A DNA stretch of 64,000 nt from Pseudoscleropodium purum (Eukaryota > Streptophyta > Bryopsida > Hypnales > Brachytheciaceae). This document shows positions 26,627-38,191 of the stretch, one piece after another. Each line of letters opens with the position of its first letter. Positions within the stretch are counted from its first letter, which is position 1. The notes under the pieces were generated by a model, which did no database searches, had not been told where the DNA came from, and saw only the letters and a list, made by a program, of their open reading frames with translations. The stretch covers positions 25,794,501-25,858,500 of the forward strand of contig OZ017799.1 of the NCBI GenBank assembly GCA_963969395.1, in the 5' to 3' direction. The position numbers were made by a program, and so were the translations under genes.

Positions 26627-27735
26627 GTGCTAAATGAAGTTGCCAGTGTTGTTATCGAGCTCATCTCGGTAATGGAGCGAGAACGATCTGCCGCGGAGCC
26701 AAGACCCCCAGTTTCGGAGGGGATGGGGCCCGAATTAGTGGCCTTTATTCAACAGCAAATTGAATTAGTTTTTCAGACTGCAATTCTGCACATCGTGAAG
26801 CAACTCGCAAGCCAGACAATCGTTCCTCCATCACCCATGTCCTCCTCGGCCGTCATGCAAGAAGCCAGTCAAGAGACTGTCGGAGCAGGCCGACATCGGG
26901 ATGGAAATTGGAGTGATAAGGAATCGAAGGTAGCGAAATCGGAGAAATTTTCAGGGAACAAAGGAGGGGAAGTCTACAAATGGTTTGCCCAGCTTCATCT
27001 TGTTTTTCGGAGCAGTCCACGAACTTATCAAAGTGATGAGGACAAAATCGTTTTTGCGTTATCCTATATGACCGGAGCAGCCCAAAATTAGGCGATGCCA
27101 ATTCTTCAGGCTTTGGATGAAGGACAGCCGCATGGATTATTGAGTAATTATGATATATTTCGAGAAGCAATTATCGCAGTTTATGGTGATTTGGATAGAA
27201 GGAGTAACGCGGAAGATCGTTTAGGAAAGATAAAACAACTGGTTCAGTAGCTAGTTATGTGTCAACGTTCAACGAACATGCAGCTCAAGTCGATTGGAAC
27301 GAATCCAGTCTAGTAGCGCGGTTTCATGGGGGGTTGAAAGATGAAGTGCTTGATTCTATAGCCACAGTTGAAACCCAACCGCGGGGCCTCCAAGAATGGA
27401 TAGCAATGGCCTCCCGAATTGATGAAAGATTATAATTACGATGCCAAAATCGACGTCCTTTCAACTTCTCTTCTAATTCAAAGGATCAAGTGGGACGACC
27501 CCAAGTTAATCCGAGAGCATCAGGACCCACTCCAATGGAGTTGGATGCAACTCATGGATCCACCGCATTAGCAAAAACAACCAATGAAAGATTGGAGTAT
27601 CAACGACAGGGACGATGTTGGGGTTGCGGATTGCAAGGCTATGTTCGTGCAAAGTGTCCCACCAATCCTTCTAAGTCATTATCACTTGTTGCAATAGGAA
27701 CGGACGGATGGGGAAAAGATAATGCCCAGGACTGA
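26627..27735 (+). pseudogene. gag relic with damaged zinc knuckle
   Basis: The capsid-type region is recognisable at FSGNKGGEVYKWFAQLHLVF and the following conserved helices. The frame is broken by a stop at 27089-27091 (a Trp position in this family), a second stop and a frameshift near 27240, and another stop near 27433. The nucleocapsid knuckle at about 27617-27660 reads CWGCGLQGYVRAKC: the zinc-binding His is Tyr, a CAT-to-TAT change. Nonfunctional. Confidence 0.85.
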
Positions 27736-27839
27736 AATCATTGGTTCGGTACTCGGGTAGACCTCAGACAGCATCTGTAACATTCCCGCATGGGGAGATG
27801 ATTAGTGGTTATGAAGAATCGTTGGAATTATAGGATGAG

Positions 27840-29999
27840 GTGGTAACACCCTTGAGCTTACGAGCCACTACTGATCCAGGAGCGCATTTAACACTGGATG
27901 CCACGATTAACTCCATTGCAGCTACCACCCTTGTAAATTCTAGAGCTACTGGGGTGTTCATGCACCCACAATTTGCTCAAATATGTGGGGCTAAGGTCAC
28001 CACTAAAGATATCCCATGAGAAGTGAGAATTATTGACGGAAGAAGGATTAACTCAAGGCTCATTATCCATGAGGCCACGGTTGAGCTCCAGGTAGATGAT
28101 CATGGAGAAGTCCTAGTAGCTGACATTACAAACACAGGGCGTTATTCTTGCATTCTTGGAATGCCCTGGCTGGTACATTATGACCCGATAATTAGATGGG
28201 CTCAAAAGGAGGTAGTTTTTAATTTAGCATTTTGCCAGGAATCATGTTGCATACCACAGTATGTAGAAGTTTTTAAAGTAGCGGCAAGCTGCAGTTTTGG
28301 GAACCAGCAATACTAGTGTCCACAAGAGAACAAAGGATTGATGGAGGAGCATCCGGTGGTGGCACCGAGAGTCCATCGTCAACATCAGTCCAATTCGATG
28401 GTACAAAATGAGGACAGAAAAGGAGGATCGCAAGGAAAATCTTCATTTCTTGTGGCACTGAGACATGTAGTGGTATTGGCGGCTGCATTCCGTTTATCCG
28501 CTAAAGATGCCGAGGTATATGCTTTAGAAATATCAAAATTACCTGAAGCAGGAAAGGAAGGACAAATTCCCTCAGAATATCAAGATCTCAAGGAAGCATT
28601 CAGTGAAGAAGCGTCCAATGAACTTTTGAGCCATGGATCATCGGACATGAAGATTGAGTTTAAGGAGGGGGAGGAACCTCGTAATACTGGGTTATGCCCC
28701 ATGTCTCCAGTAGAACTTGAAGAACTTCGGCGGTATCTCGAGGAGAAACTAGGCAAAGGCTGGATTCGACGATCAAAATCCCCAGTATTCGCTCCTATTG
28801 TATTTGCACGGAAAAAAGATGGGTCCATCCGAGTTTGTATTGATTCCAGGAATTGAAATCAAGTTACAATAAGAAACCAATATCCATTGCCCCTAATTCC
28901 CGAACTGACTAATAGATTAGTCAAAGCAAAAAATTTTACGAAACTGGATATCAAACAAGCCTACCACAGGGTAAAAATGGCTCATGGCCATGAATTTAAA
29001 ATGGCTTTTAAAACCCGTTATGGACTCTTCGAATATTTAGTTATGCCATTTGGATTAACAAATGCCCCGGCTCAATTTCAAGCCCACATGCAATACATAT
29101 TTAATGATTTATTGGATATTTCAGTGGTAATTTATTTAGATGATATACTAATTTTTTCAAAGGACTTAGAAGAACACAAATTATTGGTACAAGAAGTTCT
29201 TACCCGACTACAACGGCATGGTTTATATGTAAAAGCATCAAAATGTGAATTCCATCGAAATTCAGTGAAATTTTTAGGTATGATAGTTTCTGCAAAGGGA
29301 CTCAAAATGTGTATAGATAAAATTCAAGCTATTAAGGATTGGCCTATGCCAAAGACACTTAAGGAACTCCAAGCCTTTTTGGGATTTGCAAATTTTTACC
29401 GGAGATTCATTAATGACTATTCAAAAATAGCGGTGCTGCTTACAATGCTAACATGGAAGAACCAACAATTCCAGTGGACACCACAAGTTCAGGGAGCATT
29501 CAACGAACTCTGATCTCGATTCCTCCAATCCCTGGTATTGATTCATCCTAATTTTGAACGGCCATTTGTGGTTGAAACTAATGCTTTTGACACTGCAACA
29601 GGGGGTATTTTGTCACAAAAAGGGGACGATGGACATCTCCATCCGTGTGCTAATCAGAGTTCAAAAATGTCCTTGGCTTAACAAAATTACGATATACATG
29701 ATAAGGAGTTACTAGCTATTGTTTTAGCTTTCCAGGATTGGAGGGTATACTTGGAAGGATCTCCACACAAAGTAAGGATAGTTTTTTATCATAAAAATTT
29801 GGAGCATTTTTTGACAACAAAGCAATTAAACTGTAGACAGGCTCGTTGGTTAGAGTTATTATCAGCGTTTGATTTTACTATTGAACATCGACCGGACTCA
29901 CTCAATGGGCGTGCAGATATGTTATCTAGGCGATTAGAAACCACAGAGGATCTCAACACCATTTCAAAACCTCTATTCCGGTTAGCAATGTTAGAATGA
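27840..29999 (+). pseudogene. pol relic: protease, reverse transcriptase, RNase H
   Basis: The protease region (27860-28250) has DPGA where D-S/T-GA is expected, so its active site is damaged, and a stop at 28018. Reverse transcriptase (about 28640-29510) keeps KLDIKQAYHRV, MPFGLTNAPAQFQ and the catalytic YLDD near 29137, with a stop at 28855 at a Trp/Arg-type position. RNase H begins VVETNAFDTATGG, where the family has Asp in place of the Asn, and continues to GRADMLSRR near 29935. Stops occur at 29510 and 29680. The order matches Ty3/gypsy pol. Confidence 0.9.
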
Positions 30000-30179
30000 G
30001 TTGAACCAATTTGGAATGATAAACAAATTATGGATCACGTATAGTTGGTCAGTGCTGAAGATCTGGCCCTCGAACCAGTTATATCTTTCTTCAAGAATCG
30101 ACCCGAGCAAGCTCCAGCAAACATCCGTAAAAAATTTCAGGCTTATCGCTTTACCAACGGGATCCTATATTTTTGGGAT

Positions 30180-31475
30180 CAAATGTTTGTTCCAGATAAT
30201 GAAGAACTGAGACGACAAATATTACGCTCTCGACATGATGCCCCGTTTGCGGGACATCCAGGGCGTGCAAAAACTATGGAATTGGTGTCCAGGAATTTTT
30301 ACTGGTCTACTTTACGTCGATACATTCATTGATATGTAGACAGATGTGACATATGCCAAAGATCAAAGCCGACACACCACGGCCAATACGGGTTGCTACA
30401 ATCGATTCTAGCGGCCGATGCCCCTTGGAAAAAAGTAACAACAGATTTCATAGTCAAGTTGCCAAATAGCAATGGGTTTGACGCAATTATGGTCGTGGTT
30501 GATAAGAATACTAAATTAGCTCATTTCATCTCCACAAATGAAGCAATCGACTCTAATGGGGCAGCTACATTATATCTCCATCATGTGTGGAAACACCATG
30601 GAACCCCTGACGAAATCATATCTAATTGAGGGTCAGTTTTTACTTCTAAATTCATGCGTCGACTCTACCAACTCCTCTGCGTTCGACCCTCTCCAACAAC
30701 AGCTTTTCACTCGCAGTCTGATGGTCAAACAGAGCGGGTTAATCAAGTCCTTGAGCAGGTTTTGCGAATGTTTTCAACACGACAGCAAGATGATTGGTCT
30801 GACTTACTCCCACTAGCTGAACTTGCCTATAATAATGTGCTCCATTCTAGCACAAGATTCTCTCCTTTCTATGCAACATATGGATACCATCCCAGTTTAT
30901 CATTTACAATGCCAACTTCCTCATTCGTCCCCGCAGTAGAAGAAAGAAGACGACTATTGCAATAGGTGCATAAAGAACTTAAAATCATGATTCAAATTGA
31001 TGGAGAACAAGCCAAGCAACAATATGATCGTGGTGTTCCATTGCAGCCCAGCTTCCAATTGGGCGATCAGGTTATGCTCCGACACGATTACATATCCACC
31101 ACGGCACCATCTAAAAAACTTGCTCCAAAATTCATAGGACCCTTCCCAGTTATTTCTAAAATATCAAATGTCATCTACCGGCTGAAGCTTCCCAGAATGC
31201 TCAAGATTCACGACATGTTCCATGTATCCCTGCTAGAAAGATATTAACATGATACGATTCATGGGAGACGAAGAAGATTACCACCACCTATTACTACTCC
31301 CAAGGGTGACGTTGAATGGGAGGTCCACGACATCTTGGATTCCAAATTTACAGGTCAATGGAAAAAGTTGCACTACTTGGTATCATGGGAAGGTTATGGC
31401 CTAGAATAGAATTCCTGGGAACCAACTTCAAATCTGCGAAACGCTCCAGAGGTGGTTCAAGATTTTCACCAGTGA
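30180..31475 (+). pseudogene. pol relic: integrase and chromodomain
   Basis: The zinc-binding head is visible around 30220-30365 (RHDAPFAGHPGRAKT, then DRCDICQRSK), broken by a stop at 30331. The catalytic core has TTDFIVKLP near 30440 and the Glu of DGQTERVNQ near 30720. The second catalytic Asp is replaced in ISN followed by a stop near 30625. The last part (31310-31475) reads VEWEVHDILDS, LHYLVSWEGYG and NSWEP, a chromodomain of the type used by chromoviruses to target heterochromatin, also with a stop. Confidence 0.9.
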
Positions 31476-31580
31476 CACCCTCAAGCTCCGGCCCCACCTT
31501 AGTTTCACGACATGTCTTCTCTTTAGCTTGTAGGTGTGCCACGTGACAACAATGATACTTGGACGTTAGAAGGGGAGTAT

Positions 31581-31910
31581 TATTACGACCAGGTCGTAAC
31601 ATCTGGACGTATGGATGACTAGTACGTGGAATAAGGGTCTTCGGAGGTGGTTATACCTTCCTGGCAGTTACGAGAAGGGGATTTGGAAGCTATTGCTTCC
31701 CTTAAAGCTCAGTGAGGGGAGTCATGTCCCTCACTCGTCATTCTGTCAATAAGAAGTACAGTTACTGAAATCGATTCAATGCTTACCCTGATTTTTATAT
31801 AGTAGGTTGTATGTTGTTAATCACTACTCTAAATCGTTATGAAACTCTAGAAATTACTTGGTAACCGAAAGTATCGACATGAATCTGATCCAGGATCCTA
31901 AATCCTGACA
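31581..31910 (+). repeat. 3' LTR of the gypsy element
   Basis: Begins TATTACGACCAGG (the first dinucleotide is decayed from TG) and ends ATCCTGACA, followed by the TGTGC target duplication. It is the same length as the 5' LTR. Confidence 0.95.
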
Positions 31911-31915
31911 TGTGC

Positions 31916-32450
31916 ACTTCCTCCCCTATTTGTGTATTTGTGGGCTTGTGCTGTCTGCAATTGCTTGTACTGTGTTTTGCTATGTGCTTGGGTTGTGTGC
32001 TTAGGCTTAGGCTTGCTTGAATCTTGCATTGCATGCATATTCATGTTTCATGATTTGAAATTGGATGCTGAGGATTTGGGGTTTGGGGATTCAAGTCTGT
32101 TTACATTGTTTCTATAGCTGGTATGATAGAAATTGGTGGTTTTGCAACTCAAAACATGTTGATTTCTATGTTCGCATTTGGAAATGTGAACTATTTTGGT
32201 TTAGGGTTTAGGTGTAAATTTCAATTCTGTTTGCCAAAAATCTTCTCTTTTACATGTTCTAACTTGGAATTAGTCTTTTAGAAACTCTGTTTTGTTGTAT
32301 GCATTTTGAATTGTTTTTTGACAGTTTACTAGTGTTGTAGTTATCAAAGACGCAGGCAGCTGGATGTTGTTTTCGTAAACGCTATCTAAAGTTTCCACAC
32401 CAAACAAGCTCCAAGTTAGTCTTTTTACACTTCAGAATAGTGCAAACCAT
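31916..32450. other. Right flank of the gypsy insertion, no gene seen
   Basis: Continues the GT-rich text found left of the element, confirming that the two sides were once joined. It contains TTTAGGGTTTAGG near 32200. Short frames only; nothing recognisable. Confidence 0.5.
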
Positions 32451-32454
32451 CGAC

Positions 32455-33037
32455 TAAGGTTATCTTCAAATCAAAGATAATAAGAATAGATGTAGTAGGC
32501 CTTGAAGTGTAGTATTTTATCTTTGAAGTGAAGATAATCATCCTCGACTTAAAGACAATTGTGCAATGATCATCTTCAAATCGAAGATAATTATCTTCGC
32601 TTCGAAGATAAAAATACTAGACTTTGAGGCTTGCCAAGTCAAAACTAATTATCTTTGATTCGAAGATAACCACAATAATCCAAGAAATAGAATAAGTTAC
32701 TCCTAGCTACACCTCAATCAATCTAACAGCAATAAAAAACAAAACAATGATTCTAACAAACAAATTATCCTTGAGTTGAAGATAACTAAAAACAAAAACA
32801 AAACAAATCAAACTACGTTACATCAAATTTAAAACTAAAGAACCAATAAGTTATTCAATTATCCTTGAATTGAAGATAATGAAACACGACCAAATAAAAA
32901 ATCAAGAAACAAAAATTAAAAACTAGGAGATTCTACTGATGAAACATTTGCTCAAATAAACAACTAACACTAAAACATAGGAGCTAAACAATATTATTCT
33001 CAAGTAAATAAAGAGAAATGAAAGTATTATCCTCGAT
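32455..33037. repeat. Right-hand cluster of TATCTTCGA palindromes
   Basis: At least eight copies of the same palindrome as at 22 kb, near 32460, 32517, 32541, 32570, 32592, 32645, 32763 and 32857, plus one near 33025-33037 that is cut by the next transposon. The two at 32570-32610 are nearly back to back, including a near-perfect form TATCTTCGCTTCGAAGATA. Spacing here is irregular, unlike the tandem array upstream of gene A. Confidence 0.75.
33030..33037 (+). repeat. 8-bp target duplication, left copy
   Basis: TCCTCGAT at 33030-33037 is repeated exactly at 38985-38992 on the other side of the DNA transposon. Removing the element and one copy recreates an uninterrupted ATTATC...GATAA palindrome of the surrounding family, which proves the boundaries. 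Confidence 0.92.
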
Positions 33038-33055
33038 CTCGGGGGGGGGGGCACT
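33038..33055 (+). repeat. Left terminal inverted repeat, DNA transposon
   Basis: CTC, a run of eleven G, then CACT. It pairs with the right end at 38970-38984 except for the length of the G run. Confidence 0.88.
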
Positions 33056-33898
33056 GGCGAAAAACGTAGATCTACGTGCAATAAAATATAGGATATTGTA
33101 TATTCTTTCGGGGTAAAATTTGTAAAACTATTACATGTAGTATAGGGTGCTAAGGGATTGTGAAACATGATTATATGTAATATAGCATTTGACAAAACAT
33201 GACTAAATTACCTAAGTGGTATGTATAAAATAGTACGGAGAAAAAGTGATAGTTTAAAAAATCGGATACCTTGTAATTGAGTGGTCCTAAATTGTCCAAC
33301 ATGGATGAAAATATGTTAACGTTCTGTCCAAATGGGTGGATGAATGAGGAATTCTCACACTCAACGGCTCTAGCATTGTGGTTTAGCTTTCTCCTTCGAA
33401 GCAGTAGAGTTCAGATCTTGCTTCAGATGCACGCATGTGTTTAGCAAGGGAAAAAAGAGCAGGGGATTAGAATTCTCATGTACATAGCGGCGCATTAGGG
33501 ATTGCTGTGAGATTTCGTGTGCGCCTTAGGGTTTCGGTGGAATGCATTGGGTTTTTTTTTCCTCTGGTGTTGCTTTTGGGTTTATTGGATTTGTGTGCGT
33601 TTCTGCTTGGTGGATGTTGGAGGCGTGTTTGATTGCTTAGGGTATATCTCCAAACGTGCAGCGACATTGGTGTGGTGGGTGCTACTATTGAGGTACAATT
33701 TCTGCTCGTTTGTTTCTACAAAATCATCGCAATCCGTTGGAATTTAGGGTTTGATCTTGGGGTTGGAGTTTCAAATCTAAGTTCGGGGTTGGGGTTCAGG
33801 GTTTACGGTTGGGGTTTCAGGGTATGATTTCTAAGGTCGGGCTGTGGATTTCTGTGACAGGGTTGATCTGCCGGCAACGTCGACATCGTAGGTGCGCC

Positions 33899-36800
33899 AT
33901 GAAGTTGCAGGTGAAGATTTTTTTTCTGAAGAAAGAAGGAGACCTTTCTAAGTTGTTGAGCCCCATCGACACTGAAGAGGATGCTTCGCTAGAGACTCTA
34001 AGGGCAAGATTGGAGCAGCTCAACGTCTTTAAGCGGTTGGGGCCGTTTCAATTTTGGGATGCCGAGGAGGGCTGTAGGATTGACGTTGACTTTGAAGCTT
34101 TGAATTCAGTTCGAGATTCTGTTTACCTGATTCCTACAGAGGACGACGAGGGTTGACGACCTTGTAAGCGTCCTCGGGTGGGTGACGTTGTATTGGGTGG
34201 GGAATCTATTGGAAATGTAGATGAAATAGCAAACACGCATGCAGAAGAAATTGATCCAGGGATCAGTGAACCTGTAGAGACGGATCCAGCCTCTTCTTCA
34301 AGAGTTAGTGCAACGGAAGAACATTCGGTGACAGATGGCCCTGCTATGAAGTCCACCCTTGTGCCCGATGATGTGCTGCAATGGTACAACAAGGCGGAGG
34401 AGAGACTACGTAAAGATCTCAAGCAAGTTTCGATGGAGGACCACGATTGGTCGTTGCGTTCTTAGGACCAGGGCGGGGCTGGAGTTGTGAAGTTGTATTG
34501 TGGTGAGTGTAAGTGTCTCATTGGTGGAAGCACGGGCAAGCACACGAGGAATTCAGTGGCAAACTTGTTTTCTAATTTCAGAAAAAGCCATCTGAATAGT
34601 GCCAGCCACATAAGGAACTACTGTCGGCAGAAGGGAGTAGAATTGTCCAACCACCCGCAAGCTGGCAGCACTCGAAACAATCCCCTTATACTTACTACTG
34701 CTGACCACAAGAGGATGGTAGAAGAGGGCATCGGGATTGTTGAAACATTGAATGAATCTGTTGATTCGGAAAAACCAACTTTCCAATTGATTGGTGATCC
34801 TAACAACCATGTAATGAAGTCTTATTGGTTTAAGGTGAAGTGTGTTATATGCCCAAAGGTGGTATTTCAGTTGTGCCCACCCAAACGGAATTTGGAGGCA
34901 AATTTACTCAACCATCTCCATGGAGTGGTGCATCCTAAACAATGGAGGATTTGGCAGCCAAATCTGGTCAAGGGTCGGCTTTATCCACCGGGAAGAGAGG
35001 AAGGCCAAGTCGATCTTCGGCATCAAGTGGGTTGGCTAGCCAGAAGGGACTCCATTCGTTTTTTCCGGCATTCTGAAGGTGAGTTTCAGTTATATGATAG
35101 AGAATCATTGTCTTTGATGGCATGTTGGGGTCTGAGAGGGCCGAATTGTGTTTATGCTGGGAAGTCGTATAGTATAGATGGATTGTTGTTTGATCCCCAT
35201 CCCGGTAAGGTGTGGTACCCTGAGCCACACTTAGAAGCACTGTTGAAAGTAGATGCTGATGTTGTCATTGTAAAGGGTGCTTTTCGGCATAGGTTATGTG
35301 CTAGGATTTCCATGTCAGGTGAACCATTTTAGAACTTCACATGTTCGATGTGCTCTGGTATTGTCTTGGAAACTGATTTCAGATTACGTGTGGTTCGTGA
35401 GGAAATGGCAGTTAATAAAAGAGGGCTTCGAGATACTAGTAGAGGTCATAGAGTTGGGTACTTGTCAGTTTTTGAGCTGATTTCCCACAGTCGGACATTG
35501 GCTAAAAAACATAGACTTGAACGATTGCGACATTGGTCTACAAAGGTGAGAATTGCCCAATTAAAAATGAAACGTCCTACGTTGAAAGAGTCTGCCAAGG
35601 GGGCATCTGATCAACATAATGTTTACAAATTCTGCCACGATATTATCAGAGCACATAGGACTAGGGCTATGGGGGGAAAACCGGCGCTATGGGATTACTT
35701 GCGTGATGTTGCTAGTAACCTGAACCGGTCAAAACAGGGATTCAAATGGTCCACTAATTCTAAAGCATTTTCCCAAGCCATGAAAATGTATAGAGGTAGG
35801 CACATGTGCGATTTGTTTTCATTGAATTATGCTGGTCCTAATTTCAGTACTACTAAAAGAGAAAACCCGAAGGGCGTGCAGTTTGTTCCCGGAGAACATG
35901 CGGATATTTTTCGAAGTGTAGCCCAGATCTACAAAGACACTAAGGCTGCTCATGGAATCGTTGGCCCTGTGCCAGTAATCCTTGCAGAGGACGAAACAAA
36001 GGTGAAGGGTCGGATTGCGTGGAATCATCATTGGGACACTCTAACTGGATTCTGTGGCCCCAATGATAATCATGTCTGTGTTTCGAATTATAAAGAAGTT
36101 GTGGGCTCGGGTGAAGAGGGGTATAATAAAATTGTGGATAGTTTTCGTACTAATTGTGTGGAAGCTTTGCCAGGATTGTAATGGTAAATCCCCTACACCA
36201 GAGTTTGCCTCGACTTGTATTGGTGGTAATGTGTACTTGTAATTGCTTTGATGCGCCGTGGGTGAGGCAACAATCGCTGAGAATTGACGACATGTGGAAT
36301 AAAGAGTGTAAAGACATTGTGGGACCCATTGTCGGGCATGCTAGCGACGGAGACAGCAGACGACGGCAACTGATGTTGTCTGATTACAAGAGCCAGGAAG
36401 GGACTCGATTGAGGGTCGACTGGGATGGTTGGTTGCTGACAGCCTCACTGAATGAACATGGCGACACTACTAGGCTTCACGATCAAGACTGGATACACAA
36501 CGGCAAGAAGCTGGTCAATCCTCTTGACTCGCCGGTGAAGACACTCCAGCTTGGAGAGGATGGCGCATTCCATTCACATCTTGGTATGATTTACAACAAG
36601 TATACCTTCGATGAACACGGCCTGAAATTGGAGGACGTTAAACGCAAGGACCGGCAGAACTGGGCGTCCGCGCAGCGCATGTGTCAGCGAAAAACCCAAC
36701 AATGCCTTGCGACGATGAGGAACAGTCCGGAGGCGCACCGTGAGCGCACTCTTGGCACAGAAATGTACCTGCAGATATGTGGCAACTACATCGACATCTT

Positions 36801-38191
36801 TGCTTCGCCAGTTCTTGACGTGCGTAGGAGGATAGTGCTAGCTTCTAAGGTTTCGTTCTTTTTTAGGCTGTGGAAGTTGTGGTTTACTCACGGAAATCAC
36901 GCGGTTGGAAACAACTCCGTGACATTTAAGCCTGCTGAGAGCTTTGTTAGCCAACAATGTTTTCTAGATGTACAGCTCTCTTGTCACTTTGTTGTCCTTC
37001 TGGTTAAGCACTTTCGGGACAAGTATCCACATCTACCGGTCCCATTCCATCTAACTGGGAGCGACAATTGTGAGATATTTTGCCTCGCATTGGCTACTCG
37101 AAGGACAGACCCCCACTAATTTGGCTGACTACTCCTTGGTTGCTACAGATGATGACATCGTTACAGCCCTGAAAGAAGGCTTCAAAGAAGCCTAGGTAAT
37201 GCTTCGAGTTTTGAATATGGCTCCATCTAACCACGCTGCAGCTTCCAAAAAACTGTGGTTTCTATCCCCTTGGAATTTCGAGAAGCAGGATCCTCGACAC
37301 CTAGCGTATCAACCAGCAGCGACGCCATCGCCAGGTCTAGATGGAGATGCTGAATGCGAACGAGCAAGACTGCTAGCCCAGCCCGAAGTTGGACTCGAAA
37401 TAGGGAGTGTTCCTAACCATGACGATGTACTTGAGGACGATATTGTTGATGATGGTGTTTTGTGCTTGCCCGCATTAGAAGAGGAAACACGAAATGTGTT
37501 TATTGAGCTCTTAAGTGATCATGAAGTACAAGTTTCTTCAAACCCCATCTCTCACAAGATTGATCCTGTTGTTACATATCAAGGTCATTCCATTTATAAG
37601 TCAACACTTGTGAGTCAGATGAATGGAAATCCATACTTGTCTAAGGATAGATTAACTAGGATGAAAAATTCTATTTATTTTAATAATTCAGATGATTACC
37701 TTACTGCTGCGTCATCCTCTACATCCGTGTTGCTGGGTTTGGGGACTGACGTTGGTGTTTATTTCAGAGATTCAAGGGGATCTGGAACTTTGTCAACCGT
37801 GGTGACAACCAAAAAAAGGACACGGGGTAGACTCGATGCCGTCAACCGTGGACTGGATAATGATGTGTTCTATATAGGCAGGGTTCAAAAGATAAGGGTG
37901 AAGGTTGGTACTAAGTGGGGCATTTGCAGGCAACCCATTGACTTGATGAAACGTGCTGTTCAAAACGGTAGTAGAGGAACGCTCTTCCCAACTGCTTCAG
38001 CTTACCTGCATTGGTTCAAAAAACAGCCGGGTCTCAACAAATACAGGTATGTTGAGAGTGATTGTGTCTAGGTTGATGTGGATGCCATTATCTCAACTGT
38101 GTCTCTAGAGTATGAATCAAGTACGAAAATCTACACCTTAGATGAGGTAGATGCAAATTCTTTGAATGAGTTCATTTCAAATCAAAAATAG
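33899..38191 (+). pseudogene. Decayed DDE-type transposase of the G-run element
   Basis: The frame starts MKLQVKIFFLKKEG, a short N-terminal domain that looks ubiquitin- or PB1-like. It continues through a zinc-finger-like Cys/His region (YCGECKCLIGG near 34500; KCVICPKVV near 34845) to a catalytic core. Conserved-looking acidic motifs are AEDETKVKGR (about 35985), GHASDGDSRRRQLM (about 36335) and GSDNCEIF (about 37060), which I read as the D, D and D/E of an RNase H-fold transposase. Stops at 34154, 34463, 35330, 37193 and 38069 break it, mostly at positions one C-to-T change from CGA or CAG, and frame shifts occur near 36155 and 37100. The last codons end in a TAG at 38189. The ATG at 33899 was chosen because upstream frame residues look like leader; 33809 is an alternative. 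Confidence 0.75.

Larger units (their letters stand above)
26174..31910 (+). mobile_element. Ty3/gypsy chromovirus LTR retrotransposon, decayed
   Basis: A 5737-bp element with two 330-bp LTRs (26174-26503 and 31581-31910) and a perfect 5-bp target duplication TGTGC (26169-26173 and 31911-31915). Reading order is gag with a zinc knuckle, protease, reverse transcriptase, RNase H, integrase and a C-terminal chromodomain, which places it among chromoviruses. A purine-rich tract AGAAGGGGAG lies just before the 3' LTR. All coding parts carry stop codons or frameshifts, so it cannot be autonomous. It sits between the divergent decayed genes A and B. Confidence 0.95.
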
